Source: Microbacterium sp. Root180 | GTDB taxonomy: Bacteria > Actinomycetota > Actinomycetes > Actinomycetales > Microbacteriaceae | Direction: 5' to 3' | Length of the DNA stretch: 64,000 bases | Assembly: GCF_001428485.1 (NCBI RefSeq) | Contig: NZ_LMHS01000003.1 | Coordinates: 1,401,678 to 1,465,677, forward strand | Shown: in pieces, positions 30,701 through 39,677 of the stretch | Position numbering within the stretch: the first letter of the stretch is position 1 | How the letters are laid out: the number at the start of each line of letters is the position of its first letter | Notes under the pieces: generated by a model | Seen by the model: the letters and a program-made list of their open reading frames with translations, nothing else | Databases searched by the model: none | What the model was told of the DNA's origin: nothing | Position numbers and translations under genes: made by a program

Positions 30701-33700
30701 CGTGATGCGACCGGGCCGCACGGTGGCGGTGCCGGTGGCCGCAAATGACTCCGACCCCGACGGCGATCTCTTCTCGGTCCTGAAGGACGGGCTCATCCTT
30801 CCCGACGTCGACGGCCTCGAGGCCCGGGTATCGGGCGACCGCGTGCTCGTGACGGCGCCCGAGGAGGAGATCGAGACGTCGCTGCAGTACACGATCCGCG
30901 ACGATCGGGGCGCGAAGGCCACCGCCGTCCTGCAGATCACCGTGTCGGAGGACGTGCCGCTCCTGCGTCCGATCGCTCGCGACGACTACGTGCAGGCGGT
31001 CGACGTCGAGGGGACGTCGGTCGACATCGAGGTGCTCGCGAACGACGAGGACCCCGACGGCACGGTCGAAGATCTCGCGGTGTCGGTCGCCGGCTCGGGC
31101 GCGCGCGTCCTCGGCGACGGCACGGTGCGGATCGAGCTCGACGACACCGACCGCATCCTCATGTACACGATCACGGACCGGGACGGGTCCGAGGCATCCG
31201 CTTTCATCCACGTCCCCTCGCTGTCGTCGCTGCCGCCGACCCTGATCTCGACCGACGCGATCGAGGTGCCCAGCGGCGAGACCATCGAGCTCCCGCTCGA
31301 GGAGCACGTCCGCGCCGCAGGCGGCGGGAGCGTCGTGATCACCGAGGCGGCGAAGGTGAGCGCGGTGAACTCCGACGGCTCGAACCTCGTCAAGGATCAG
31401 ACGACGCTCGTCTACACGTCGAAGAAGGGCTACTTCGGCCAGGACGCGCTGACGTTCGAGGTCACGACCGGGTCGGGTCCCGACGACCCGAACGGGCGCA
31501 AGGCGACGCTGACCATGCCGATCACGGTGCTCCCGCCGGAGAACCAGCAGCCCGAGTTCGTCGACGGGCAGATGGACGTCGCCCCCGGCGAGGACCCGAC
31601 GAGTCTCGACCTCCGCGCCCTCACGACCGATCCCGACCCCGAGGACATCGACGGCATGCGGTACGAGATCGTGGGCGGCGTGCCCAGCGGGCTCACGGCC
31701 ACCGTCGCCGACCAGGAGCTGCGGGTGAGCGCCGGGTCCGATGCGCCGAAGGGCACGACCGAGCGCCTCACGATCCGCGTATCCGACGGCGAGACCGAGC
31801 CCGTCGAGGGAACGGTCACCGTGCGGGTGACGGCATCCACCCGCGAGCTCCCGACCGCGAACGACGACATCGTCGAAGAGGCGCACCAGGGCGACACCGT
31901 GCGGGTGCCGGTGCTGCGCAACGACGTCAATCCCTTCCCCGAGACGCCGCTGCGGATCGTGGGCGTGTTCCCCGAGACCGGACGCGGGACCGCCGAGGTC
32001 TCCGGCGACCAGGTGAGCGTCACCCCGGCCGCGGACTTCTTCGGCACGATGGTGGTGCGCTATCGCGTGACGGACGCCACGAATGATCCCGACCGCGAGG
32101 TCGAGGGCCGCATCCGGCTCACCGTGCAGGGCAAGCCCGACGCGCCGGGCACGCCGGTGGTCTCGAGCGTGCAGGACCGCACGGTCGTGCTGTCGTGGAC
32201 GCCGCCCGCCAACAACGGTGCAGCCATCACCCACTACGAGGTGTCGTCCACCGCGGGCAACTTCGATCAGCGATGCGACGCGACGACGTGCACACTGACC
32301 GGCCTGACGAACAACGTCGAGTACAACTTCACCGTGGTCGCGGTGAACCGCGTCGGCCCGTCCGATCCGTCGGCGCCCTCCGAGACGGCGCGTCCGGACG
32401 CCCGTCCCGACACGCCGAACCCCCCGACGCTGGTCTTCGGCGACCGGAGCCTGCAGGTGGCGTGGGTCACGCCGTCGACGCCCGGATCGCCCGTCGAGAC
32501 GTTCACGCTCGAGATCTCGCCCGCTCCGCCGTCGGGCATCGTTCAGAAGACCGCCCTCACCGGCAACAGCACGGTCTGGGACGGTCTCGAGAACGGCGTC
32601 GCGTACCAGGTGCGCGTCCAGGCGCACAACCGTGCGCCTGAGCCCTCGAGCTGGAGCGCGTGGTCGGCGACCGAGATCCCCGCGCGGGCTCCGGATGCCG
32701 CGGCCGCCCCCTCGACCGAGCGCCTCGACCCGGTCGGCAGCCAGGCGCAGATGCGCGTGTCGTGGGCGGCTCCCGCCAACAACGGCGACGCGATCGCGGA
32801 GTACCGCCTGAACGTGCTGCGCGGCGGCGCGGTCGTCAACACGCTGAGCGTGCCGGGCGGACAGACGTCGCAGGCACTCGCGATCGATGCCTCCACCAGC
32901 GACTACACGTTCACCGTCGCCGCGCGGAACAAGGCCGGCTGGGGCGCCGACAGCGCCCCGTCCGCGCCGCGCCGGGCCTTCGTCGCCCCGGGGGCGCCCA
33001 CGAACGTGCAGGCCAGCACCCCGAGCGGCAACTCGGCGATCGTCGTGACCTACAACGCGGCGCCGGGCAACGGCGCCAACGCCTCGGAGCTGCGGTACGA
33101 GTTCTCCCTCAACGGCAACGCCTGGCGCGCGGACTGGGACGGCCGAACGATCGGCGGCCTCAACAACGGTCAGACCTACACGGTCCGGGTGCGCGCCTTC
33201 ACCGCGCTGGACGGCGTCCGCTACGACGGCCCTGCGTCGGCCGCGTCGAACCAGGCAGTCCCCTACGGACCGGTGCTCAACCCGGGCGCGCGGGCGACGA
33301 GGGACGGCACCGCGATTTTGTTCGAGTGGAGCGCGCCGGCGAACAACGGCCGCGCGATCGACCGCGTCCAGGTGAACATCGCCGGCGGCGGGTGGGAGAA
33401 CGTCTCCAACAACGGCTCCCGCCGCGTCGACTACGGCTACGACCAGACGCGAACGATCCAGGTGCGGGCCTACGACACCGCGGGCCAGGTCTCGGCGGTC
33501 GCCTCCGACTCGGCGACGACCGCGCCGCGCCCCAACCCGCGCGCGTGGGTGGAGCGCGGGGCGAGCGCCCAGGGTGAGGCTAACTGCAGCCATTCCTCCT
33601 GCGCGTACTTCGAAGTCAATACGCGAGACTTCCCCGCCGGCAGCTACCGGTACGAGTGCTGGGGGAACGGGAGCAAGTTCAACACGTGGGAGGGCCCCGT

Positions 33701-33809
33701 GAACTTCCCCGCGAACGGCACCACGCAGCTGCAGTGCTACTACGGGCAGCCCGGCGCGAACGTGTGGGTGGTCCTGAACGGGACGAGATACGAGACGACG
33801 CAATGGTGA
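27750..33809 (+). CDS. Giant membrane-anchored Ig-like / fibronectin type III repeat protein
   Basis: 2019 residues. One N-terminal membrane anchor (about 14-33) leads to a propeller-like region (about 40-365) and an acidic linker (about 369-400). About ten cadherin/Ig-like repeats follow, marked by VLDNDSDADGD, ANDSDPDGD and VLANDEDPDGT (possible calcium sites), up to about residue 1455. Then come about five fibronectin III repeats (LSWTPPANNGAAITHYEVSS) and, from about 1943, a Cys-containing end module (NCSHSSC, YECWG, LQCYYG). It would project far from the membrane and is probably structural or adhesive. GGAGGAGG lies 11 nt before the ATG. It heads a nine-gene operon and sits 37 bp before moxR. 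Confidence 0.85.
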   Translation: MTSFAWLRARPRALASAGVVTVAAVAITTMAFVYQGNPTTEVDLHDGGVWVTKQSSLLVGHFNHESQVLDGGLRTSSGEYDILQSGENVLVVDESDASVTAVDPAMVALTESADIPAGAKVVLGGTSVGILDRDSGDLWVVPAKAMGSFAVEATEPLATLGEGADVAAGLDGTVYAVSPEDSELVTVRTDAEGSPFEPERAGVDGLEAEAPVTITAVGDRAAILDTDSGTVFVDGRRIEVEGGQTAVLQQPSGQNDAVTLATASSLVHVPLDGSEPVSQSTGAQGEPAAPVFLEGCSYSAWNGSAKFLRDCAGDADDFATDIDGIDQTSVLRFRVNRDVVVLNDVIGGAAWMASDSMQRVDNWNEITPPEGEAEEDEQTTEETVETTLPERSDKNTPPIATDDDFGVRPGRTTLLPVLDNDSDADGDVLIASVADGGPSFGEVTAINDGAALQIAVPENASGTTSFAYDIDDGRKGTDTGTVTLSVHDWSVNAAPVQKRVTTVVVEAGGVVSYNVLPDWLDPDGDDVFLQAVTPAPGDEADFTSDGRITYRAVGGTQGRKDVEIVVSDGNDEAVGIVRFDVRPLGSTDPVTNADRVVVQAGQVATVAPLANDTSSGREPLRLVRVDEVPGATITPDFANKTFAFRSEAPGTYYVQYLVAAGSKNAEGLVRVDVLAEADTTLPPVAVRDVALLPSGGEVLANVLTNDSDPAGGILVVQSVTVQPNAGISVAVLNHETLRISDQAALGTQVRISYRVSNGLRSAEGEVIVIPIPAPAQLRPPVANDDQVVVRAGDVVNIPVLDNDYHPNGDAIHVAPDLVPPLIEPEDGEMFVSQDLLRFRASDEPGTVYATYEVIDSSGQKDAGYVTIQVLPVNEETNAAPRPRDIVARALAGSEVRIAVPLDGIDADGDSVRLEGIASPPGKGRVVEIGSNYIVYEAFDDAGGADAFTYRVRDRLGAEATGSIRIGVAPAESANQAPYAAKDAVVMRPGRTVAVPVAANDSDPDGDLFSVLKDGLILPDVDGLEARVSGDRVLVTAPEEEIETSLQYTIRDDRGAKATAVLQITVSEDVPLLRPIARDDYVQAVDVEGTSVDIEVLANDEDPDGTVEDLAVSVAGSGARVLGDGTVRIELDDTDRILMYTITDRDGSEASAFIHVPSLSSLPPTLISTDAIEVPSGETIELPLEEHVRAAGGGSVVITEAAKVSAVNSDGSNLVKDQTTLVYTSKKGYFGQDALTFEVTTGSGPDDPNGRKATLTMPITVLPPENQQPEFVDGQMDVAPGEDPTSLDLRALTTDPDPEDIDGMRYEIVGGVPSGLTATVADQELRVSAGSDAPKGTTERLTIRVSDGETEPVEGTVTVRVTASTRELPTANDDIVEEAHQGDTVRVPVLRNDVNPFPETPLRIVGVFPETGRGTAEVSGDQVSVTPAADFFGTMVVRYRVTDATNDPDREVEGRIRLTVQGKPDAPGTPVVSSVQDRTVVLSWTPPANNGAAITHYEVSSTAGNFDQRCDATTCTLTGLTNNVEYNFTVVAVNRVGPSDPSAPSETARPDARPDTPNPPTLVFGDRSLQVAWVTPSTPGSPVETFTLEISPAPPSGIVQKTALTGNSTVWDGLENGVAYQVRVQAHNRAPEPSSWSAWSATEIPARAPDAAAAPSTERLDPVGSQAQMRVSWAAPANNGDAIAEYRLNVLRGGAVVNTLSVPGGQTSQALAIDASTSDYTFTVAARNKAGWGADSAPSAPRRAFVAPGAPTNVQASTPSGNSAIVVTYNAAPGNGANASELRYEFSLNGNAWRADWDGRTIGGLNNGQTYTVRVRAFTALDGVRYDGPASAASNQAVPYGPVLNPGARATRDGTAILFEWSAPANNGRAIDRVQVNIAGGGWENVSNNGSRRVDYGYDQTRTIQVRAYDTAGQVSAVASDSATTAPRPNPRAWVERGASAQGEANCSHSSCAYFEVNTRDFPAGSYRYECWGNGSKFNTWEGPVNFPANGTTQLQCYYGQPGANVWVVLNGTRYETTQW

Positions 33810-33846
33810 CGCGCCCGCGCGCCGCCACGAGAAGGAAGACACGACG

Positions 33847-34818
33847 ATGACCATGACCCCCGAACAGGCCGCCTGGTTCCAGGGGACCTTCGCCCGCCTC
33901 GTCGACAACGTCGACCGTGCGCTGCTGGGCAAGCGCGAGGTGGTGGGCCTGGTGCTGTCGGCCATGCTCGCCGAGGGCCACGTGCTGCTGGAGGATGCTC
34001 CGGGAACCGGCAAGACGAGCCTCGCGAAGGCGCTCGCCGCCACCGTGCAGGGAACGAGCAGCCGCATCCAGTTCACTCCCGATCTGCTGCCCTCCGACGT
34101 CACCGGAGTGACGATCTACGACCAGACGTCGCACCGCTTCGAGTTCCACAAGGGACCGGTGTTCGCCTCGATCGTGCTGGCCGACGAGATCAACCGCGCC
34201 TCGCCGAAGACGCAGTCCGCGCTCCTCGAGGTCATGGAGGAGTCCCGCGTCACGGTCGACGGCGTGACCCACGACGCGGGTCGCCCGTTCCTCGTGATCG
34301 CGACGCAGAACCCGATCGAGCAGGCGGGCACGTACAAGCTTCCCGAGGCGCAGCTCGACCGTTTCCTCGTGCGCACATCGATCGGCTACCCCGATCTCGC
34401 CGCGGCCGAGCGCATCCTCGCCGGCGCCGCCGACCGCAATCCGTCCGCCAGCCTGTCGGCGATCATCACGACCGGCGCCGTGGCCGACATGGCCGACCTC
34501 GCCGCGACCGTGCACACCGAGGCGGCGGTCCTGCGCTACACGGCGCAGCTCTCCGAGGCGACGCGAGCGGATGCCGCCACCAGGCTGGGGGTGTCGGTGC
34601 GCGGTTCGCTCGCCATGATCCGCATCGCGAAGGTGTGGGCCGCCTCCCAGGGGCGCCACTTCGTCACCCCCGACGACATCAAGACGCTTGCCGCCGCGGT
34701 GTGGACGCACCGCCTCGTGCTCGACCCCGAGGCCGAATTCGCCGGAACGACCGCCGACACGGTGATCGCGCGCGTGCTCGAGGACGTTCCCGCTCCGCAG
34801 GCGAGGTCCGCCGCCTGA
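33847..34818 (+). CDS. MoxR family AAA ATPase
   Basis: A 323-residue cytosolic AAA ATPase. DAPGTGKTSLAKAL is Walker A, VLADEINRA is Walker B, and IATQNPIEQAGTYKLPEAQL is the MoxR signature including sensor 1. MoxR proteins act as chaperones for assembly of protein complexes and nearly always travel with DUF58 genes, as here. GAGAAGGAAG lies upstream of the ATG. The stop overlaps the DUF58 start by one base. In this operon the likely clients are the surface protein or the membrane proteins that follow. Confidence 0.93.
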   Translation: MTMTPEQAAWFQGTFARLVDNVDRALLGKREVVGLVLSAMLAEGHVLLEDAPGTGKTSLAKALAATVQGTSSRIQFTPDLLPSDVTGVTIYDQTSHRFEFHKGPVFASIVLADEINRASPKTQSALLEVMEESRVTVDGVTHDAGRPFLVIATQNPIEQAGTYKLPEAQLDRFLVRTSIGYPDLAAAERILAGAADRNPSASLSAIITTGAVADMADLAATVHTEAAVLRYTAQLSEATRADAATRLGVSVRGSLAMIRIAKVWAASQGRHFVTPDDIKTLAAAVWTHRLVLDPEAEFAGTTADTVIARVLEDVPAPQARSAA

Positions 34819-36065
34819 TGACGACGGAAGCACTCGGTCAGGCGGCTCCCGCGAGGGACCGCCGGGAATGGTGGGGGGAGCTCGCCGTGCGCGTCTGGCG
34901 ACGCCTGCGCGCCGTGCTGGGCGTCGTGCGCCCCGCCGCCTGGGTGCTCATCGTCGGGGCCGCCGTGCTGTGGATCGCGGGCGCCTCGCTCGGCTGGTGG
35001 GAGCTCACCGTCGCGGCGGTCGTCCTCGCGGTGCTGCTCGCGCTGTGCGCGCTGTTCCTGATCGGCCGCACGGCCTACGACGTGACGCTCGACCTGACCC
35101 GCACGCGCGTCGTGGTGGGCGAGCGCGCGGTCGGCGCCCTCACCCTGTCGAACTCCGGCGCGCGCGCCATCCTGCCCTCCCGCGTGGTGCTGCCCGTCGG
35201 CGCGGGACGAGGCGAGTTCCAGGTGTCCCGTCTCGCCCCCGGCGCCGCGGCGGAGGAGCTCTTCGCGATCCCCACGACGCGCCGTGCCGTCGTGGCGGTG
35301 GGGCCGGTGAGCGTGGTGCGCGGCGACCCGCTCGGCCTCTTCGAGCGCGTGCACCGCAAGGACGAGCCCGTCGACCTCTTCGTTCACCCGCGCACCGTGC
35401 TGTTCGACGGTCAGTCGCTCGGCTTCCTGCGCGACCTCGAAGGCCTGCCCGCGACCGACCTGTCGCGCGACGACGTCTCGTTCCACGCGCTGCGCGAGTA
35501 CCAGCCCGGCGACGATCTCCGCCACGTCCACTGGAAGTCGACGGCCCGCACGGGCACCGTGATGGTCCGCCAGTACGAGGAGACTCGGCGATCGCACTTC
35601 GTGATCGGGGTGTCGACGCACCCGGGGGACTACCGCGACGATGACGAGTTCGAGCTGGCGATCTCGGCCGCGGGATCCCTCGGCCTGCGCGCCCTGCGCG
35701 ACTCCCAGCGGGTCGAGGTGCGCGTGCAGGAGCGCTCTCTCCCCTCGGGGACCGGAAAGCAGTTCCTCGACTCGCTGAGCGGCGTCGTTCACTCGCGACC
35801 GCGCGCGGGCGGCGTCGTCGAGCTCGCCGGGGTGGTCGCCGCAACGCTGCCGCTCGCGAGCGTCGTCGTCCTCGTGTGCGGCAGCGGCGTGGACGCCAAC
35901 AGCCTCCGCGCGGCCTGCGCGCGCCTGCCGTTCGGCGCCCGCACCCTCGCGGTCGTGGCCGAGTCGGGCGCCTCCCCGAGCCTGCGCCGGATCGCCGACG
36001 CGGACGTCGTGACCGTCGGATCGCTCGAGCAGCTCCCGGCAGCGCTGCGGAAGGTGCTGGCATGA
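34818..36065 (+). CDS. DUF58 domain membrane protein
   Basis: 415 residues. Two membrane segments (about 35-85) precede a vWA-like DUF58 domain whose signature is LREYQPGDDLRHVHWKSTAR. DUF58 proteins pair with MoxR ATPases and transglutaminase-like membrane proteins in a conserved trio, present here in that order. The start ATG shares its A with the moxR TGA (TGATG), and the stop overlaps the next start (ATGA). Molecular function is not established for the family. Confidence 0.9.
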   Translation: MTTEALGQAAPARDRREWWGELAVRVWRRLRAVLGVVRPAAWVLIVGAAVLWIAGASLGWWELTVAAVVLAVLLALCALFLIGRTAYDVTLDLTRTRVVVGERAVGALTLSNSGARAILPSRVVLPVGAGRGEFQVSRLAPGAAAEELFAIPTTRRAVVAVGPVSVVRGDPLGLFERVHRKDEPVDLFVHPRTVLFDGQSLGFLRDLEGLPATDLSRDDVSFHALREYQPGDDLRHVHWKSTARTGTVMVRQYEETRRSHFVIGVSTHPGDYRDDDEFELAISAAGSLGLRALRDSQRVEVRVQERSLPSGTGKQFLDSLSGVVHSRPRAGGVVELAGVVAATLPLASVVVLVCGSGVDANSLRAACARLPFGARTLAVVAESGASPSLRRIADADVVTVGSLEQLPAALRKVLA

Positions 36066-38467
36066 GCGGCGCGTCCACGACGCTGTCCACGCGGCGCTGG
36101 ATCCTCGACCTCGGTGCCGTCGCGGCGCTGCTCGCCGTCCCCATCGTGGGCTTCTGGCCGACCTTCGGCGGCCCGTCGTACCTGCCCGCGGCCGTCGGCG
36201 GCGCGCTCCTGGGCATGGGGCTCGCGGTGCTCTGCACGTGGCTGCGGTGGGGCATCCTCCCCCTCGCGGGCCTGACGGTGCTGGCCTACTTCCTCTTCGG
36301 CGGCGCGCTCGCCCTGCCTCACACGACCGTGCTCGGCTTCGTGCCCACCATCGACACGCTCGGCAGGCTGGCGACGGGGATCGTCACGTCGTGGAAGCAG
36401 CTGCTCACCACGGTGGCGCCGGTGGCGGCATCCGATGGTCACCTCCTCGTCCCGTTCGTGCTCGCCCTCGTCGCCGGTGTGCTGACCACATCGCTCGCGC
36501 TGCGGCTGCGCACGCCGGCGTGGGCGCTGATCCCTGCGGGTGCCTTCCTGGCCGTGCAGATCGCCCTCGGCACCTCGCAGCCGGCCGTCCCGGTCGTGCA
36601 GGGCGTCGTGTTCGCTCTGGTCGCCGCGGTCTGGCTGGCGGTGCGGCAGAGCTGGGAGCACGGCACGGGGGCGATCGCACTCGGCGAGGACGAGACCCCG
36701 GCGCGCGGCATCGCGATGCGCCGGATCCTGATGGGCGGCGCCGTGGTCGTCGTCGCGACGCTGATCGGCGTCGGCGCGAGCGCGTTCGCTGCGCCGCAGA
36801 CACCGCGCTACGTGCTGCGCGACGTCGTCATCCCGCCCTTCGACGTGCGCGAGTACCCCAGCCCACTGCAGTCGTTCCGTGCCTACGTGCGCGATTTCCC
36901 CGACGAGCCGCTGTTCACTGCGTCCGGACTGCCGAAGGAAGCCCGCGTACGACTGGCGACGATGGACGCCTACGACGGCACCGTCTACAACGTGTCGGAT
37001 GCCGGAGCGGGCACCTCGAGCGCGTTCGGACCGGTGCGGGGGAACATGTCGGCCGAGGCCGAAGGCACGTCCGCGACCGTCCGCGTCGAGATCGGAGCGC
37101 TGGCAGGGGTGTGGATGCCGGAGGTCGGCGCCGTGCGCAGCATCGCCTTCGACGGCGAACGCGCCGAGGATCTGCGGCGTTCGGCGTACTACAACGAGGG
37201 CACCGAGACGGCCGTCGTGACCGAGCGCCTCGGCACCGGCGACGCCTACACGCTCGAGACCGTCATTCCCGCCTCGCCGAGCGACGACGCGCTCGCCGAC
37301 GACGATTTCGCACCGCTCTCGCTGCCGGATCAGGTCGGCGTGCCCCAGGACCTCGTGGAGATCGCGTCGCAGGCGGTCGCCGAGGCGACGACGCCGGTCG
37401 AGCAGGTGCGCGCGCTGCAGACCATGCTCGCTGAGGGCGGGTTCTTCAGCCACGGGCTCGAAGGCGAGGTCCTCTCGCGAGCCGGTCACGGCGCCGAACG
37501 CATCTCGACGCTGCTCGGCAGCGACCAGATGGTCGGCGACGACGAGCAGTATGCGACGGCGATGGCGCTGCTCGCCCGCGAGCTCGGCATCCCCGCCCGC
37601 GTCGTGATGGGGTTCTACCCCGACGAGGATCTCGCCGGCCAGGGGGTCTTCACCGCGACCGGCGACACGCTGCACGCGTGGGTCGAGGTGGCGTTCGCCG
37701 AGCACGGCTGGGTGACCTTCGACCCGACTCCGCCGGACGACAAGGTCCCCAACGACCAGACGACGAAGCCGAAGGCCGACCCGAAGCCGCAGGTGCTTCA
37801 ACCGCCGCCGCCGCCGCAGGAGCCGGTCGACCTTCCGCCGACGGTGCCCGACGACCGCGAGTCCGAGGACGAGAGCGGCTTCGACGCGGCGCTCCTCGGG
37901 CTCATCGTGGTGATCGTCGTCGGCGTCGCGGGGCTGCTCGCGCTGCTGGCCGCTCCGTTCATCGTGATCGGCGCCCTCAAGGCATCCCGTCGCCGGAAGA
38001 GGCGCGACGCCGAGCGCGCGGCCGATCGCATCAGCGGCGGATGGAACGAGCTGATCGACCGAGCCACCGACTACGGCACGCCGGTGCGGCCGGGCGGCAC
38101 GCGGCGCGAGGACGCGGGCGTCGTCGGCACGGCGTTCGCGGAACCCCGAGTCGCGACGCTCGCCGACCGGGCCGACTTCGAGGTGTTCGGTCCGACCGAA
38201 CCGAGCGCCGACGACGTGTCGGAGTTCTGGCGCCAGGTCGACGAGATCGTGGGCGGCATGGGCGACGGCCGCTCGCTGTGGGCCCGACTCGCCGCCCGGC
38301 TGAACGTGCGCTCGCTTCTCGCGGGGACGAGATTCGCCCTGCCGGCCCGCACGCCGCGCCCGCCCCGCGAACCACGCCCGCCCCGCGAACCACGCCCGCC
38401 CCGCGCATCCCGCTCCTCGCTCGCGGAGGCACCCGAGCCCGACTCCCGCCCCCAGGAGACCGAATGA
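36062..38467 (+). CDS. Membrane transglutaminase-like protein (TgpA type) lacking the catalytic Cys
   Basis: 801 residues. Five to six N-terminal membrane segments (about 10-260), an exported region with a transglutaminase-like domain (about 430-560), a proline-rich stretch, another membrane segment (about 620-645) and a basic cytosolic tail with repeated PRPPREP. In the transglutaminase core, His538 (LHAWVEV) and Asp554 (TFDPTP) are present. The position of the nucleophilic Cys reads GDDEQYATAMALL, with Asp494 where Cys is expected, so cysteine-protease or crosslinking chemistry is unlikely. Start and stop both overlap neighbours (ATGA). Probably a structural partner of the MoxR/DUF58 pair. 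Confidence 0.85.
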   Translation: MSGASTTLSTRRWILDLGAVAALLAVPIVGFWPTFGGPSYLPAAVGGALLGMGLAVLCTWLRWGILPLAGLTVLAYFLFGGALALPHTTVLGFVPTIDTLGRLATGIVTSWKQLLTTVAPVAASDGHLLVPFVLALVAGVLTTSLALRLRTPAWALIPAGAFLAVQIALGTSQPAVPVVQGVVFALVAAVWLAVRQSWEHGTGAIALGEDETPARGIAMRRILMGGAVVVVATLIGVGASAFAAPQTPRYVLRDVVIPPFDVREYPSPLQSFRAYVRDFPDEPLFTASGLPKEARVRLATMDAYDGTVYNVSDAGAGTSSAFGPVRGNMSAEAEGTSATVRVEIGALAGVWMPEVGAVRSIAFDGERAEDLRRSAYYNEGTETAVVTERLGTGDAYTLETVIPASPSDDALADDDFAPLSLPDQVGVPQDLVEIASQAVAEATTPVEQVRALQTMLAEGGFFSHGLEGEVLSRAGHGAERISTLLGSDQMVGDDEQYATAMALLARELGIPARVVMGFYPDEDLAGQGVFTATGDTLHAWVEVAFAEHGWVTFDPTPPDDKVPNDQTTKPKADPKPQVLQPPPPPQEPVDLPPTVPDDRESEDESGFDAALLGLIVVIVVGVAGLLALLAAPFIVIGALKASRRRKRRDAERAADRISGGWNELIDRATDYGTPVRPGGTRREDAGVVGTAFAEPRVATLADRADFEVFGPTEPSADDVSEFWRQVDEIVGGMGDGRSLWARLAARLNVRSLLAGTRFALPARTPRPPREPRPPREPRPPRASRSSLAEAPEPDSRPQETE

Positions 38468-38841
38468 CCATCCGCTCGCTCCCGCCCGCCGCGCCGGTGT
38501 CGCTGGGCGCCGGCGCGCGCGTGCTCGCCGTGCTGACGTGGGACGACGGGTCGCGCATCGCCGTGTACGGTCCGGCGCTGTGCGGCCGCAACCCCGCAGC
38601 GGAGTGGGGGCTCGCGAGCATCCCGGTGCGCGACGAGACGCTGTCGCTGTCCAGGACCCACTTCGAGATCGGCGGCGATGCCGCCGGGGCGTGGATCGCC
38701 GACCGCCACTCGATGAACGGCACGGTGCTCGTGCGCGACGGAGGGCGGCATCCGCTCGTCGCCGGATTGCCGACGACGCTGCGAGCCGGCGACCGGCTCG
38801 AGCTGGGCGACCGCACCGCGGTCGTGGGGATCGGCTCATGA
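38464..38841 (+). CDS. Small FHA domain protein
   Basis: A 125-residue protein consisting almost entirely of one forkhead-associated domain, a phosphothreonine reader. The conserved residues are seen in CGRNP, LSLSRTHFEI and DRHSMNGTVLV. It overlaps both neighbours by 4 bp (ATGA). Likely ligand: a protein phosphorylated by the kinase encoded three genes downstream. Inference from the shared operon. Confidence 0.88.
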   Translation: MTIRSLPPAAPVSLGAGARVLAVLTWDDGSRIAVYGPALCGRNPAAEWGLASIPVRDETLSLSRTHFEIGGDAAGAWIADRHSMNGTVLVRDGGRHPLVAGLPTTLRAGDRLELGDRTAVVGIGS

Positions 38842-39677
38842 CGCCGCCCGTGACGGTTCTGTTCGGCGCGGCCACCGACGCGGGTCTGCGGCGCCGCATC
38901 AACGAGGACTCCCACGTCGCGGCACCTCCCCTGTTCCTCGTCGCGGACGGCATGGGCGGCCATCACGCCGGTGAGATCGCCAGCGCCACGGTGATCGACG
39001 AGTTCGCCGCCTTCGCCGGTCTGCCGAGCCTCGGGATCGACGACGTGCGCGGGGCGCTCGCGAGGGCGCGTCGCCGCGTGGAGGCGCTCCCGCCGGGTGA
39101 GGGCGCCGGCGCGGGCGCGGGGACGACGCTCAGCGGCGTCGTGATCGCCGATGTCGACGGCGAGGGGTACTGGCTCGCGATCAACCTCGGCGACTCGCGC
39201 ACCTACCGATTGAACGATGGTGAGCTCGAGCAGGTGAGCGTCGATCACTCCGTCGTCCAGGAGCTCATCGACGCGGGCCAGCTCGATCCGGACGCGGCCT
39301 CGCGAGACACCAGGCGCAACGTGATCACGCGGGCGATCGGCGCCGGGAGCGACGGCGACGCCGACTACTGGCTGATCCCCGCGGAGGCGGGCGACCGCAT
39401 CCTGGTGTGCTCCGACGGTCTCTCGAGCGAGCTCGCCAACGAGACGATCCACGCGATCCTGATGGCGGAGATCGACGCGCAGTCCGCCGCCACCAGACTC
39501 GTGCACGAGGCGATGCTGCGCGGCGGACGCGATAACATCACGGCTCTGGTGGTGGACGCGACGGCGGTGAGTTCACGCGCGAGCCGCCCAGGCGATCACA
39601 CGGCGCCGTCGCCGTCGGTCGCCGACGAGATCGACGGCGACACGCTGCCCCGTGCCGTCGCCGCAGGGGGGTTCTGA
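38838..39677 (+). CDS. PP2C-family Ser/Thr protein phosphatase
   Basis: A 279-residue PPM/PP2C phosphatase of the PstP type. Metal-binding motifs are complete: RINEDS, DGMGGH, GDSR, CSDGLS and GGRDNIT. No membrane segment. It would reverse phosphorylation by the kinase at 41074-42708. Overlaps the FHA gene before it (ATGA) and the next start (TGATG). Confidence 0.93.
   Translation: MTPPVTVLFGAATDAGLRRRINEDSHVAAPPLFLVADGMGGHHAGEIASATVIDEFAAFAGLPSLGIDDVRGALARARRRVEALPPGEGAGAGAGTTLSGVVIADVDGEGYWLAINLGDSRTYRLNDGELEQVSVDHSVVQELIDAGQLDPDAASRDTRRNVITRAIGAGSDGDADYWLIPAEAGDRILVCSDGLSSELANETIHAILMAEIDAQSAATRLVHEAMLRGGRDNITALVVDATAVSSRASRPGDHTAPSPSVADEIDGDTLPRAVAAGGF

Noticed and set aside
29379..34103. 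A 1574-codon open frame antisense to the giant Ig/Fn3 protein
   Set aside because: Shadow of a repetitive GC-rich gene; no ribosome-binding site, signal or domain.
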